A DNA stretch of 64,000 nucleotides from Nitrososphaerota archaeon (GCA_027886905.1 JAPCJO010000004.1:2923-66922), one strand, 5' to 3'. Counted from the first letter of the stretch, positions 20,558-29,897 are shown. Notes: generated from the letters alone by a model not told the origin. Program-made: numbers and translations.

Positions 20558-20619
20558 AGCCAGGAGGATTTTGCTGAGGCGCGACGATGGTTCGGTGTCG
20601 TTCGGCTCCCGCCCTGTCC

Positions 20620-21558
20620 TCAAGCTCGCAAGGTTCGGAACTCCGCGTCCAAGTAGACCGCCAGCCCTTTTTCAAGAGTGACGCCGGGTCGGAATCCTAG
20701 CACGTTCTCAATGTGGGATATGTCCGCGCAGCTGCCTTGGATGTCTCCCGCTCTCGCGGGCATGTGCTCGAGTCGAGCTCGCTCTCCCGAGCCCAGCATC
20801 AACTGCGTCTCGAGCTCGGCCAGCTCGTTGATCGTCGTGCACCTTCCGGATCCGACGTTGAAGACTCCGCCAACGCCCCCTCTTGTCGTCGCCGCGAAAA
20901 CGTTTGCTGAAACGACATCGACCACGTTGACGAAATCGCGGACTTGCGTGCCATCCCCATAGACCACAAGCGGCCTCCTAGCGCACAGCCTCTCAGCAAA
21001 CTTTCGAATGACTCCAGAGTATTCTCCTGAGGACGAGCGGGGCCCATAGACGTTGAAATATCTGAGAATCGCCATCGCAGGACCGCTGTCGCGGCTGGAC
21101 TCAAGGCACAGCCGTTCAGCTTGGCGTTTGCCCTCCCCGTAGGGAGATATCGGCTTCAGAGGCGCATCTTCAGAAACGGGCAGGGTGACCGTCTTGCCAT
21201 AGACCGCCGCTGAAGACGAAAATACAAATCTTCTGACGCCTGCCTCGGCAGCCCGACGGAGCAGGGTGGACGTGCCTTGGACGTTTACCCTATTGACGAA
21301 GCCTGGGTCGCTCATGCTGCGCTGCACGCTGACTATCGCGGCCGCGTGGAACACCACGTCGATGTCGCGCAGCGCCTCGCTCACGATCTCTTCGTCGCAT
21401 ATGTCGCCCTTGACGAATTCAAGCGTCGAACCCTCGCTTCCATGCAAGTTATCGATGCTCCCGCTCGAAAGGTCGTCCACCACCACGACTTCGCACCCTT
21501 CCCGAATCAGGCGGTCAACGATGTGACTCCCTATGAAGCCGGCGCCTCCTGTCACCAA
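20620..21558 (-). CDS. NAD-dependent nucleotide-sugar epimerase/dehydratase (GalE-like SDR)
   Basis: VTGGAGFIGSHIVDRLIREG, FHAAAIVSVQRSM, SSSAAVYG...PYGEGKRQAE; TTG start. Confidence 0.93.
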   Translation of the reverse strand: MVTGGAGFIGSHIVDRLIREGCEVVVVDDLSSGSIDNLHGSEGSTLEFVKGDICDEEIVSEALRDIDVVFHAAAIVSVQRSMSDPGFVNRVNVQGTSTLLRRAAEAGVRRFVFSSSAAVYGKTVTLPVSEDAPLKPISPYGEGKRQAERLCLESSRDSGPAMAILRYFNVYGPRSSSGEYSGVIRKFAERLCARRPLVVYGDGTQVRDFVNVVDVVSANVFAATTRGGVGGVFNVGSGRCTTINELAELETQLMLGSGERARLEHMPARAGDIQGSCADISHIENVLGFRPGVTLEKGLAVYLDAEFRTLRA

Positions 21559-21587
21559 CGCGCGTTTGAACCCGAGCGTCTGCTATC

Positions 21588-22196
21588 TCACCCGGCCTTG
21601 ACCGTCTTGTAGTATTCGTGCTTCCTCTTGAGAGCAAGGACCAGCAGCAGCAAGGTGAGACCCGATAGCGTGAAAGCGACGGGCAACAGACGGATCCCGA
21701 AAGGCGTGTCATTGAGGACGAGCCCGACCAGCGGGACCAACGCGAGGCTCAGGCCTATCGACAGGGCGTATCTCGTAAGCTCGTCCAGCTCCTTCCTGTA
21801 ATACAGCAGCTCGATGAGCGAATATCCGGGGAGAAAAAGTATGATGAGAGCGCCGAAGGCGTACCGCAAGTAGAGCGCGAGGCCAGAGGTCGCGAATACG
21901 AAGACAACCGACAAAAGAGTCGCGCACGCGGCCCCCCAGAACCAGAGCGATATCGGTGAGAACACGTAACTCGCAAAAGAGCCGTATGGGTCTCTCTCAG
22001 CGATGACCACGAGCCTTCGCGATTGAAGTCTCATCAGACCTTCCGTCACCTTGTCCGCTGAATAGCCCGTGTCCTTGGAGAGGTCGCTCACCAGGGATGG
22101 GAGTGGGACAAGCTCTTTCCCGGCGAGCTTCTTCATCGCCCGCTCCTCCACATCGGACAGTTCTTGGTCCGTCTTCCCTGCGCGACTCTGCTTCAT
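21588..22196 (-). CDS. DUF1616-like membrane protein (N-terminal winged-helix-like region plus TM domain)
   Basis: FLPGYSLIELLYYRKELDELTRYALSIGLSLALVPLVGLVLN; preceded by DVEERAMKKLAGKELVPLPSLVSDLSKDTG. Confidence 0.7.
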   Translation of the reverse strand: MKQSRAGKTDQELSDVEERAMKKLAGKELVPLPSLVSDLSKDTGYSADKVTEGLMRLQSRRLVVIAERDPYGSFASYVFSPISLWFWGAACATLLSVVFVFATSGLALYLRYAFGALIILFLPGYSLIELLYYRKELDELTRYALSIGLSLALVPLVGLVLNDTPFGIRLLPVAFTLSGLTLLLLVLALKRKHEYYKTVKAG

Positions 22197-22212
22197 TCTC
22201 GCTTCGACTCGC

Positions 22213-22689
22213 CTAGTGGCTCGTGACGTTCAGCAACAGCTGGTTCCACAATCCGGTGTATGCGAAGCTCGAGCTGGTCACATTGTAGGACCACAGCTCG
22301 AAGATGAGCCTCGTGTTGTTCCCCTGGTCGCTGAGCATGAGATTCAATGGAAAGGTCGCCGATTGATTGTTCTCCAAGACCCGGGAGTAGGTCAAGATCA
22401 CGGGAGCCTGGGCGTAGGTCGAGTTGCTTACAAGGGTGGTCTGGTTCCCTACCTTGACAAGAAGCTGGTAATAGCCGGAGGCCCCTTCGTGATCGCCGAT
22501 GTAACCATAGAGCAGGAACGGAGTGCCTGCGACGACGCTCGTCGGATACCCGCCGAGCGTCTGGCTTGGTCCCAGCACGCCCAGTTCTGAGAATGGCTGG
22601 TTGTTGGCGGGGAGGATGGGCTGGATCGCGGCGAAGACGGCGAGGACCGTGACCAGCGCGAGCGCTATGCTCGCAGCCTCCTTATCCAT
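22213..22689 (-). CDS. Membrane-anchored extracytoplasmic protein resembling the DUF1616 C-terminal domain
   Basis: One N-terminal TM, then FSELGVLGPSQTLGGYPTSVVAGTPFLLYGYIGDHEGASGYYQLLVKVGNQTT...ATFPLNLML. Confidence 0.65.
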   Translation of the reverse strand: MDKEAASIALALVTVLAVFAAIQPILPANNQPFSELGVLGPSQTLGGYPTSVVAGTPFLLYGYIGDHEGASGYYQLLVKVGNQTTLVSNSTYAQAPVILTYSRVLENNQSATFPLNLMLSDQGNNTRLIFELWSYNVTSSSFAYTGLWNQLLLNVTSH

Positions 22690-23197
22690 GGGCTGGCCTC
22701 ACCACGGAGTCCCTGTAGACGCGCAGCCATGCTTTCCTGTATACCCTCCCTCCGAAGACGTAGATCAGCGCCGCGACAACGACAATCGCGGACGCGGCGC
22801 CCAGCGAGGTGCCTTCGGTGGCCTGTCGGGCCGCGCTGCCCGCGTGCTCGACAGATGTGGACGCGGTCACCACGCCCTGCGCAGCCGCCGTGGCGTTCTG
22901 AAGGTCTGCTGCTGCCTGAGCGGGGTCGGTCGCGTTCACGTCCTCCGCTTCCTGCACCAGAAGTATCGCGCCGTTCAGCTTCGCGTCAAGCGCCGAGACG
23001 TTTCCGCCAGACCTCTCGGCGACCGAGACCGCTGCGAATGCGGAAAGTATCTCCTCGTTGGCGCTCGAGACCTGGGCCTGCGTGACGGCCGCGGCCCCGC
23101 CGACCCTCGCGCAGAGACCCAGCGCGATGATGGTCAGCAGGAGAAAGGACAGGCCCCTGGAGGCTCTGGAGCGGGTCAAATCTTTTCGGTGTTCCAC
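22682..23197 (-). CDS. Small exported helical protein with C-terminal TM anchor
   Basis: Signal-like LSFLLLTIIALGLCARVGGAAA, helical middle, C-terminal TM AASAIVVVAALIYVFGG; 8-nt overlap with next gene. Confidence 0.7.
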   Translation of the reverse strand: MEHRKDLTRSRASRGLSFLLLTIIALGLCARVGGAAAVTQAQVSSANEEILSAFAAVSVAERSGGNVSALDAKLNGAILLVQEAEDVNATDPAQAAADLQNATAAAQGVVTASTSVEHAGSAARQATEGTSLGAASAIVVVAALIYVFGGRVYRKAWLRVYRDSVVRPAHG

Positions 23198-23272
23198 TCG
23201 GCTCCGCCGCCGGTTAAATCAGTTATGAAACCTACAGAGGTTTGGCGGGCGGAGCTCGTACGCGGGACCCTG

Positions 23273-23938
23273 TCAAACTGGCAGCAGTGCGCCATCGCTT
23301 ATGCTCAGCTCTCGAGTCGACTGGAACTTGTCCGAAATGCTGGTGGTCGTCAGCACCACCGCGACCTCGTTCTCCTCGCTGACCTTCTTGAACAGGCCCA
23401 GGACCGCGTCGGAATTGGCGTCGTCCAGGCTGGCGGTCGGCTCGTCGGCGAGGACGAGCTGAGGCTTGTTTGCTAGCGCCCTCGCCACTGTGACCCTCTG
23501 CTGCTCTCCACCGCTTATCTCTCCCGGGAACCTCTTCGCGAGGGCCTCCACGCCAAAGGACTGCAGCAGTGCCAAGGCCCTACTCCGCCTCTCGTCCGCT
23601 CCCAAACCGGCCAACTGCATCGGCAGCTCCACGTTCTCCACATTGGTGAGGCTCGGGATGAGGTTGAACTGCTGGAAGACGAAGCCGAAAGTCATGAGCC
23701 TGATCCTCGATAGCTCGGGGTCCTTCATCTTGCCGGTTTCCCGACCGTCCACCAGCACCTCTCCTGAAGTAGGGGCGTCGAGCAGACCCATGATCCTCAG
23801 GAGGGTGGACTTTCCAATCCCCGACCTGCCGCGGATCACCACAAAGTCTTTGGCTCCCACGTCAAGGTTTACCCCTTTCAGGACTATCCTTGAACCCGTG
23901 TACTCCTTGCAGACGTCGTGGAGGGTCAGGAGGGGCAT
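23273..23938 (-). CDS. ABC transporter ATP-binding protein, LolD/MacB type
   Basis: RGRSGIGKSTLLRIMGLLD (Walker A), FVFQQFNLIPSLTNVENVELPM, SGGEQQRVTVARALANKPQLVLADEPTASLD. Confidence 0.95.
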   Translation of the reverse strand: MPLLTLHDVCKEYTGSRIVLKGVNLDVGAKDFVVIRGRSGIGKSTLLRIMGLLDAPTSGEVLVDGRETGKMKDPELSRIRLMTFGFVFQQFNLIPSLTNVENVELPMQLAGLGADERRSRALALLQSFGVEALAKRFPGEISGGEQQRVTVARALANKPQLVLADEPTASLDDANSDAVLGLFKKVSEENEVAVVLTTTSISDKFQSTRELSISDGALLPV

Positions 23939-23942
23939 GAGG

Positions 23943-25568
23943 TCACCAGATCACTATGTTCCCGTTGCTGTAAAGGACCGGCGAGGTCTCAGCCAGCGTC
24001 CCCGTCCAATTGCGCGGAATAGGCACCCCATAGAGGGATGTGACGTATCCGTTCCTCGCCATCAAACCATACGTGACCAGATAGGAGGGTCTCGCGGCTT
24101 GACCGGGGTTCTCGAGATAGCTCTGACCGATGGAGGTGTTGACCTTGACCCCGAGGTAGTCGGTCAGGAGGTATTGCATCCGGACGTCCCCGGCGACGGT
24201 CAGGTTCCCCCGAGGCAGGTTCGTGCTCAGCCACTGGGCCCCGGTCAAGTCCGATTGCTGGTATGCCCACTGCCCGCCCAACAGGCTCTCCTTCTGGATG
24301 GACGCCGCGTAGGTCTGATACGCGGAGGGGACCGTTATCGCCAGGATCACGACCACGACGACGACCTTTGTAAGTCCTCTTCCACTGGAGACGTTGAGCA
24401 CCCTCTGGAGGGCCAACGAAGCAAGGATTGTCGCCGGTGCGCCGATGAACGCGAGCAGCCTGTAGAGTATGGGCAACCCGTCCGGCACGCCTGAGAAGAC
24501 GGCCAGGAACCCGAGACCGAGGAGCGCCGCGAGCCAGGACGCGACGAAAGCAAAGTTCATCCTATCCTTGGCAGCCTGTATCATGCGATAGCCAAAGACG
24601 GCCAGGACCCCGACCAACACGTAGGGGATGGCGGAGAACAGAAGAGTGAATGACACGGTGGGGGCGGTGGGGATCAGGGTCAGGTGCGTGCCGACCGCCA
24701 AGATGCCTACCGCCAGCGCCAGGACCAGCCCCCCCTCTGCGAGGAGCAACTTGGAAGGTCGAGAGACAGCGTGGTATGCGACGGGGGCGAGGAAGATGGT
24801 AAGGAACGCCAGCACCAAGAGGGCGCTCTGGACCGTGACGAGGTCGGCGAGCTGGCCGAGGCCGGCGTCCGCGTATGCGAGGAAGTAGACGAGGGTTATC
24901 CCTCCGCTTATCACTAGCAGGAGCGGCTTTCGGCCCAGTGGCTCGCCCCTCCGCTCGAGGATGACCGAGTCGACGACTATGATCGAACCGGCGACCAACA
25001 ATAGCAGGAGCGCTGTCGCGTGGTGCGACAGCGCCAGGGTCACCGAGGTTATGGCGAAGAGCGCGCCGCTTCTCTTGTCTGTCTTCCACAGGAGGAGAAG
25101 GATCGAGACCATGAAGAGGGGTTCGGCGTAGGTCTCCTTGGTCACCGCGGCAGTGAAGATCGCATCTACGCCCGCGGTCGCCATGAAGAGGGCGGCGATC
25201 GAGGCGACGACCGCGCTCCCGCTTATCTTCTCCGCCACGAGGAAGAATATGAGGACGGTGACGGCCCCCACCACCGGAAACAGGAGCGGCATGACCTTGA
25301 CCGGGGCCGCATTGAACACCAAGGACGCGACCGCTCCGAACAGAGAGTTCGCAGGCCAATAGATGTTGTAGCCGTCGAAGACCGAGTTGCCCCCCAGGGT
25401 AGTGGGCGTATACGCGAGGAGCTCCTGGGTGTTCTTGATTGGCGACCACGAATCCGTGGAGTACGGCACCCCGTAGATGAGGTAGGGGTAGATCCTCAGG
25501 ACCACGGCGACCACGAAGGGGAACAAGAAGAGGAGGGCGCGGTGCCTCCCGTGGTTACTCGCTGACAA
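23943..25568 (-). CDS. Polytopic membrane protein, GT-C glycosyltransferase-like
   Basis: 541 aa, about 10+ hydrophobic segments; N-terminal loop YLIYGVPYSTDSWSPIKNTQELL with acidic residue after TM1; KETYAEPLFM. Confidence 0.7.
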   Translation of the reverse strand: MSASNHGRHRALLFLFPFVVAVVLRIYPYLIYGVPYSTDSWSPIKNTQELLAYTPTTLGGNSVFDGYNIYWPANSLFGAVASLVFNAAPVKVMPLLFPVVGAVTVLIFFLVAEKISGSAVVASIAALFMATAGVDAIFTAAVTKETYAEPLFMVSILLLLWKTDKRSGALFAITSVTLALSHHATALLLLLVAGSIIVVDSVILERRGEPLGRKPLLLVISGGITLVYFLAYADAGLGQLADLVTVQSALLVLAFLTIFLAPVAYHAVSRPSKLLLAEGGLVLALAVGILAVGTHLTLIPTAPTVSFTLLFSAIPYVLVGVLAVFGYRMIQAAKDRMNFAFVASWLAALLGLGFLAVFSGVPDGLPILYRLLAFIGAPATILASLALQRVLNVSSGRGLTKVVVVVVILAITVPSAYQTYAASIQKESLLGGQWAYQQSDLTGAQWLSTNLPRGNLTVAGDVRMQYLLTDYLGVKVNTSIGQSYLENPGQAARPSYLVTYGLMARNGYVTSLYGVPIPRNWTGTLAETSPVLYSNGNIVIW

Positions 25569-26814
25569 CTCCGGGGTCGGACTCCAGGTACGGCAGGGTC
25601 ATCTCGTAGACTACCAGGGGCTGTCTGAATCGCAGAGAGGAGAGCGCGGCGGCGACGAAGCCTGCCACTGTGACGACCAGGACAGAGTAGAGGGCTGCCG
25701 TCGGGAACGCGCTCCGCGGGTCCACGGCGTAGAAGGCGATCTCGATCGGGCTGAACCGGTCGACGAGGGTGAGGAAGCCCCACCCGAGCGCAAGGCCCGT
25801 GCCTGCCGCGACGAAGCTGAGGCACGTCGCGACGAGGACGAGGTTCCACGAAAGCCTCCTCGAGCTGATCCCGATCGTCCTCAGCGTGCCAAGCTCGTTC
25901 CTAGACCTGAACACGGCCTCTTGGAGGGCGCAGACGATCGCGACGGACATGCTGACGAAGACAAGGGCGGAGATCAGCAAGATGTTCTCCTGGCTGAGCC
26001 CCACGGTCTTGCTGAAGAAGGCGGACGAGACGTCCGGAGACGCCTCGACGTCGTACCCATAGATGCTTGTCGGTTGCGGGGTGACGGGTAGGCCGGGTTC
26101 GACTTGGGTCTGGCTCCCTCCCACGGGGGCCTTTGAGGCGTTGTTCACCACCTGCTGGACCGAATTGGCGACCTGCGATGGAGCATCCTGCGGAACTACC
26201 TGTATCCTGATGATGGAGATGACGTTGTAGCTTATCCCCCTCAGCCAATCTCCGACCCAGAGCGGCGCAATGATCTCGTTGTCCAGAGGCGTCCCGGTCG
26301 AGAACACCGCCTTCACCGTGAGCTGGGCTACAGTCGCCCGGACGCCTGCGACCAGGGTGAGCTGCGACCCTGGATGGAGGCTCATCTCCTTCGCCAAAGT
26401 CTCTCCCACCATCGCTTGCGAAGTGTCGTTGGCCGTCAGGGGGCTCCCTGCGAGTATGACGGGGTTCTGGAGCTCCATGAACTGCTCGGGGTTGACGCCT
26501 CTCACCATCACCGGTTGGTTCTCCAGCGTGGCCGGAGCGAAGACCTCGGCGCTGATCACTCGGATTCCCTGGACCGACCCCAGGTCGCCCGCGAAAGCGA
26601 GGGGGAGCGTCCCCAAGAAGGGCGCCCTCGAGTTGCCTTGCGCGATCACGATGGTGTCTCCGGATTCCCCCAGCATCCCCGACGCGGTGTTCTCAACCGA
26701 CAGCAGGATGGACGAAGTCACGGCGAAGGCCGCCGACGTCAAGAGAAGAATCAAGGCCAAGGTGAAGATCGCTCTCTTCGAGCTCAGAATCTTCGCGACC
26801 TTGGTGAAAATCAT
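25555..26814 (-). CDS. ABC transporter permease, FtsX/MacB family
   Basis: N-terminal TM, large extracytoplasmic domain, C-terminal TMs with RSRNELGTLRTIGISSRRLSWNLVL. Confidence 0.88.
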   Translation of the reverse strand: MIFTKVAKILSSKRAIFTLALILLLTSAAFAVTSSILLSVENTASGMLGESGDTIVIAQGNSRAPFLGTLPLAFAGDLGSVQGIRVISAEVFAPATLENQPVMVRGVNPEQFMELQNPVILAGSPLTANDTSQAMVGETLAKEMSLHPGSQLTLVAGVRATVAQLTVKAVFSTGTPLDNEIIAPLWVGDWLRGISYNVISIIRIQVVPQDAPSQVANSVQQVVNNASKAPVGGSQTQVEPGLPVTPQPTSIYGYDVEASPDVSSAFFSKTVGLSQENILLISALVFVSMSVAIVCALQEAVFRSRNELGTLRTIGISSRRLSWNLVLVATCLSFVAAGTGLALGWGFLTLVDRFSPIEIAFYAVDPRSAFPTAALYSVLVVTVAGFVAAALSSLRFRQPLVVYEMTLPYLESDPGVVSE

Positions 26815-27920
26815 GGCGCTCCTCCGGTTTCAATGATCTTCTTCGGGAGCCAGGCGAGCGAGATCAACCCCGCCGCGAGGATGAGGAGGAACGCCGCCGC
26901 CCCCACGGTGACCAGCTGGACGGGGCTTATGCTCGGAGCGAGCGGCAAGCCGTCAATGGCCTTGAACAGGGTTCCGAGCGTCGAGGTCGAGACGATCCCC
27001 ACCGCGATCCCCAGGAGCACCGAGATGCCCGAGACGATGAGCAGCTCGTAAAACACGAGCGCGCGTGCGATTGAGAGCTTGGCGCCGATAGCCCTCACAG
27101 TCCTGTACTCCTGCGAAACCTCGGTGACAACCCTCGAGGCCGCTGCTATGGCGGCAGCTCCGGAGAGTGCGAAGAGGACGTACGTCCAGTTCGTCAGAAG
27201 GTCAGCGGTCTGACTATCGAACGAGCGCGCTATTTGGTCGATTCCCTCCTCGCGCATCACGGTCATGTTCCCCGAGAAACTCGAAATCGCTTTTTGATTG
27301 GAGGCGTAGAACTCGACGTAGGTTATCTTGTTGGCGGTCTGCGGCCAGAGCGCCCAGGAGGAAGAGAGAGGGACTATGAGGCCGGTATCGGACTGGTCCG
27401 TGGAGTTGAGCACGCCGACCACGGTCAGCGTCTGAACGTGGGAGAACGCGTCGACCGTCACCACGTCTCCCGCCCTTATGCCCAAGACCTTCGCCAAGAT
27501 CGCACCCGCGTCAGCTTGATCTCCGCCGTAGGCGATGCCGCCGTAGATGGTCGAGTTTCTCGCCGCGACGAACTCGGTCATGTTGGTGGCCAGGACGGAC
27601 GAGTTGGCGCTGTTCGCGCCGTCGGTCACGATGGATGGAAAGCTCAGGACTGGCGTCGCGAAGCTCGCTCCGCTCCTCAGGATGCGGACGAACGAGTTGT
27701 AGCTGATCGAGCTCGACGAGGGGCTCGCAACCCCGGGTTCATAGGCGATGTATGCGTTGGAGGGCTGCACGAGGCTCACCGAGGCGGTGGCCTGCTGCAG
27801 ATATCCCGTCGTCACCATGCTGGAGCTTATCAGCAGCGCCACGACCGGCACGAGCATCAGGATGGTGATCGCGGTCCGTTCGGTGTGCCTTAGGAGGAGC
27901 TTGACTGCTACGGAGAGCAA
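26811..27920 (-). CDS. ABC transporter permease, FtsX/MacB family
   Basis: VTEVSQEYRTVRAIGAKLSIARALVFYELLIVSGISVLLGIAVG; 4-nt overlap with next permease gene. Confidence 0.88.
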   Translation of the reverse strand: MLSVAVKLLLRHTERTAITILMLVPVVALLISSSMVTTGYLQQATASVSLVQPSNAYIAYEPGVASPSSSSISYNSFVRILRSGASFATPVLSFPSIVTDGANSANSSVLATNMTEFVAARNSTIYGGIAYGGDQADAGAILAKVLGIRAGDVVTVDAFSHVQTLTVVGVLNSTDQSDTGLIVPLSSSWALWPQTANKITYVEFYASNQKAISSFSGNMTVMREEGIDQIARSFDSQTADLLTNWTYVLFALSGAAAIAAASRVVTEVSQEYRTVRAIGAKLSIARALVFYELLIVSGISVLLGIAVGIVSTSTLGTLFKAIDGLPLAPSISPVQLVTVGAAAFLLILAAGLISLAWLPKKIIETGGAP

Positions 27921-27926
27921 CGCGGC

Positions 27927-28688
27927 TCAGTCCAGGAATCCCATGTGCATGCCCAGCGTGACGTCGTCCAGCCTCTCGAACGCCTCGGTCGAGCCCACGT
28001 CGTACCAGAAGCTGTCGAGGTAGAACGGGGCCACTCTCTTGCGCCGCTCTATCACCTTCGGCACGAGGTGGCCCATTATGTCCCTCTTCTCGCCTCTAGA
28101 AGTGACCCGCCTGAGCACCGTCACGCAGGACTTTGACATCGCGAGGCATCCCATCGTAACGTCGAGCCCGAGGTTCGGCTTCTCGCGAAAGCCGACTATG
28201 CGCTCGCCGCGGACCTCTGCCACCCCGACCGGGACCGCGTAGTTCTTCGAGAGGACGAGGGTCATGTCCGCCCGCGCCGAACGGTGCTTGCCGAGGACGG
28301 CTCCCACGTCGAGGGCGGAGAGCACGTCGCCGTAGTAGACTATGAGCTCGTCGAAATCTCCGATCTTGCCTTCGGAGATGGCGTGCATCAGGGCTTGGGC
28401 GCTGCCGCCCGTCTCCTCGGTGTCTCGCGAGTACCTGATCCTGGCGCCGAACCTCGCCCCGTCCCCGAAGTATCTCTCAATCTCCTCGCCCCGGTATCCC
28501 GAGAGGAGGACGATGTCGGGCACCCCGTGGTAGACCATCAGCTTCACCACGTACTCCAGGAGGGGCCTCATCTTCGGACCGATGGGTATCATCGTCTTCT
28601 GGAAATACTGGGTGAGCGGCCTGAGCCTCTTCCCTTCGCCTCCGCAGAGGATCGCAGCCTTGGTGATGGCCTCGTGCTCAGTAGGCAA
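27927..28688 (-). CDS. Sugar-phosphate nucleotidyltransferase (NTP_transferase family)
   Basis: AAILCGGEGKRLRPLTQYFQKTMIPIGPKMRPLLEYVVKLM; TTG 28688 start supported by TATA-like GATATAAG about 30 nt upstream. Confidence 0.9.
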   Translation of the reverse strand: MPTEHEAITKAAILCGGEGKRLRPLTQYFQKTMIPIGPKMRPLLEYVVKLMVYHGVPDIVLLSGYRGEEIERYFGDGARFGARIRYSRDTEETGGSAQALMHAISEGKIGDFDELIVYYGDVLSALDVGAVLGKHRSARADMTLVLSKNYAVPVGVAEVRGERIVGFREKPNLGLDVTMGCLAMSKSCVTVLRRVTSRGEKRDIMGHLVPKVIERRKRVAPFYLDSFWYDVGSTEAFERLDDVTLGMHMGFLD

Positions 28689-28714
28689 CTTCAAAGGAAA
28701 AGCGCGCGGGTTTT

Positions 28715-28725
28715 GCTTATATCGC
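28715..28725 (-). promoter_or_regulatory. Putative TATA box for nucleotidyltransferase-led gene run
   Basis: CGATATAAGCAA on minus strand about 30 nt upstream of TTG 28688. Confidence 0.5.
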
Positions 28726-28820
28726 TTATTCAACAGTGTATCATGTTTCCCTTCCCTTGAGGGGCTCTCGCCGAGTTCGAGGAGTGCGGGAGCGGGGTCC
28801 GCCGAACGCCGCTGAAATCC

Positions 28821-28828
28821 ATAAATAT
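28821..28828 (+). promoter_or_regulatory. Putative TATA box (ATAAATAT)
   Basis: Predicted TSS about 28850, so the start should lie downstream of ATG 28831. Confidence 0.5.
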
Positions 28829-28863
28829 TCATGTTCGGTAATTTCGTAATATGCCAGTCTTCA

Positions 28864-29892
28864 TTGCGGCTTTTTCGAGAATCGAGGTCCACGGAGTTGC
28901 CAGCTAAGTCCACAATCGGGGGAACTGTCGGAGGGAGTACGCCCGTAAGCGACAACCCGTTTGCTGCCCAGGACACCGAAATCGAAGACGCGACCGTCTC
29001 TGGGATATCGCCATACCTCTCGTCATCCCCACTGGGGACAGGCACAGATACGGTCGGGGTAGGAGGGATGAGCAATGCTCTACCAGGGGTGCTCGGAAGT
29101 AGCGGGAGTGGGTATGGGGTCGAGGGTGTCAGCGAGCACGGGGACGGGCTCTACGGTTCGAGCGTCTACGGCAACGGGGTCCACGGCGCCGGCAAGAATG
29201 CTGGACTCTTCGACGGCGAAGTCACGGTCAACGGCAACGAAGCGATCAGCGGTTCGCTGACGGCGGGGTCCGCCAAGTTCTCTGGCGTGACCACGACATC
29301 TCTGGCCGCGTCCGGCGCTCTCACTGCTGGGAGCCTCGAGACGTCCGGCTCTCTTAGCGCCGGAAGCCTCAAGGCATCCGGTGCCCTCACTGCTGGGAGC
29401 CTCGAGACGTCCGGCGCTCTCACCGCTGGAAGCGTCACGACCTCGGGCAAGGTGACCGCGTACGATGTTGTGCTCACGGGCGGGGGCGACATTGCGGAAG
29501 AGTTCGCCCAGCTCGGGGAGGAAAGTGAGCCAGGCACGGTCATGGTGATCGGCGACGAAGGGGGTCTCTCCAAGTGTACCTTGGAGTACGACAGGAGGGT
29601 AGCTGGAGTGGTCTCCAGTGCGGCGAATCTCAAGCCTGCGATAGTCCTCAAAGGGGCGGAGCGGGCTCTACGAAAGGGCGTGTCTTTGGCGATGGTTGGG
29701 AGGGTCTACTGCAAGGCAGATGCGAGTTACGGTCCGATAAGAGTCGGAGACCTCTTGACCACCTCCCCGACCGGAGGTCACGCGATGGCGGCGATGGACC
29801 CAGCGCGGGCCTTCGGCTCTGTGCTGGGAAAGGCCCTAGCCAACCTTGAACGGGGGACCGGCCTCATCCCCATCCTGATAGCTCTCCAGTGA
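28864..29892 (+). CDS. Repeat-containing protein with C-terminal conserved domain (beta-structured, S74/tail-fibre-like flavour)
   Basis: YGVEGVSEHGDGLYGSSVYGNGVHGAGKNAGLFDGEVTVNGN, then 11-aa repeats, then GGGDIAEEF...EPGTVMVIGDEGGL...YDRRVAGVVS...VGRVYCKADASYGPIRVGDLLTTSPTGGHAMAA...GLIPILIALQ. Start uncertain (ATG 28831, TTG 28864 or TTG 28897). Confidence 0.8.
   Translation: MRLFRESRSTELPAKSTIGGTVGGSTPVSDNPFAAQDTEIEDATVSGISPYLSSSPLGTGTDTVGVGGMSNALPGVLGSSGSGYGVEGVSEHGDGLYGSSVYGNGVHGAGKNAGLFDGEVTVNGNEAISGSLTAGSAKFSGVTTTSLAASGALTAGSLETSGSLSAGSLKASGALTAGSLETSGALTAGSVTTSGKVTAYDVVLTGGGDIAEEFAQLGEESEPGTVMVIGDEGGLSKCTLEYDRRVAGVVSSAANLKPAIVLKGAERALRKGVSLAMVGRVYCKADASYGPIRVGDLLTTSPTGGHAMAAMDPARAFGSVLGKALANLERGTGLIPILIALQ
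29308..29472 (+). repeat. 33-nt in-frame tandem repeats (about 5 units) encoding ASGALTAGSLE-like 11-mers
   Basis: Units ASGALTAGSLE / TSGSLSAGSLK / ASGALTAGSLE / TSGALTAGSVT / TSGKVTAYDVV. Confidence 0.9.
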
Positions 29893-29897
29893 GTTGA

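Noticed and set aside
28689-29075. N-terminal extension of the nucleotidyltransferase ORF
   Set aside because: Runs antisense through the repeat-protein gene and the divergent promoters; family homology begins at about TTG 28688.
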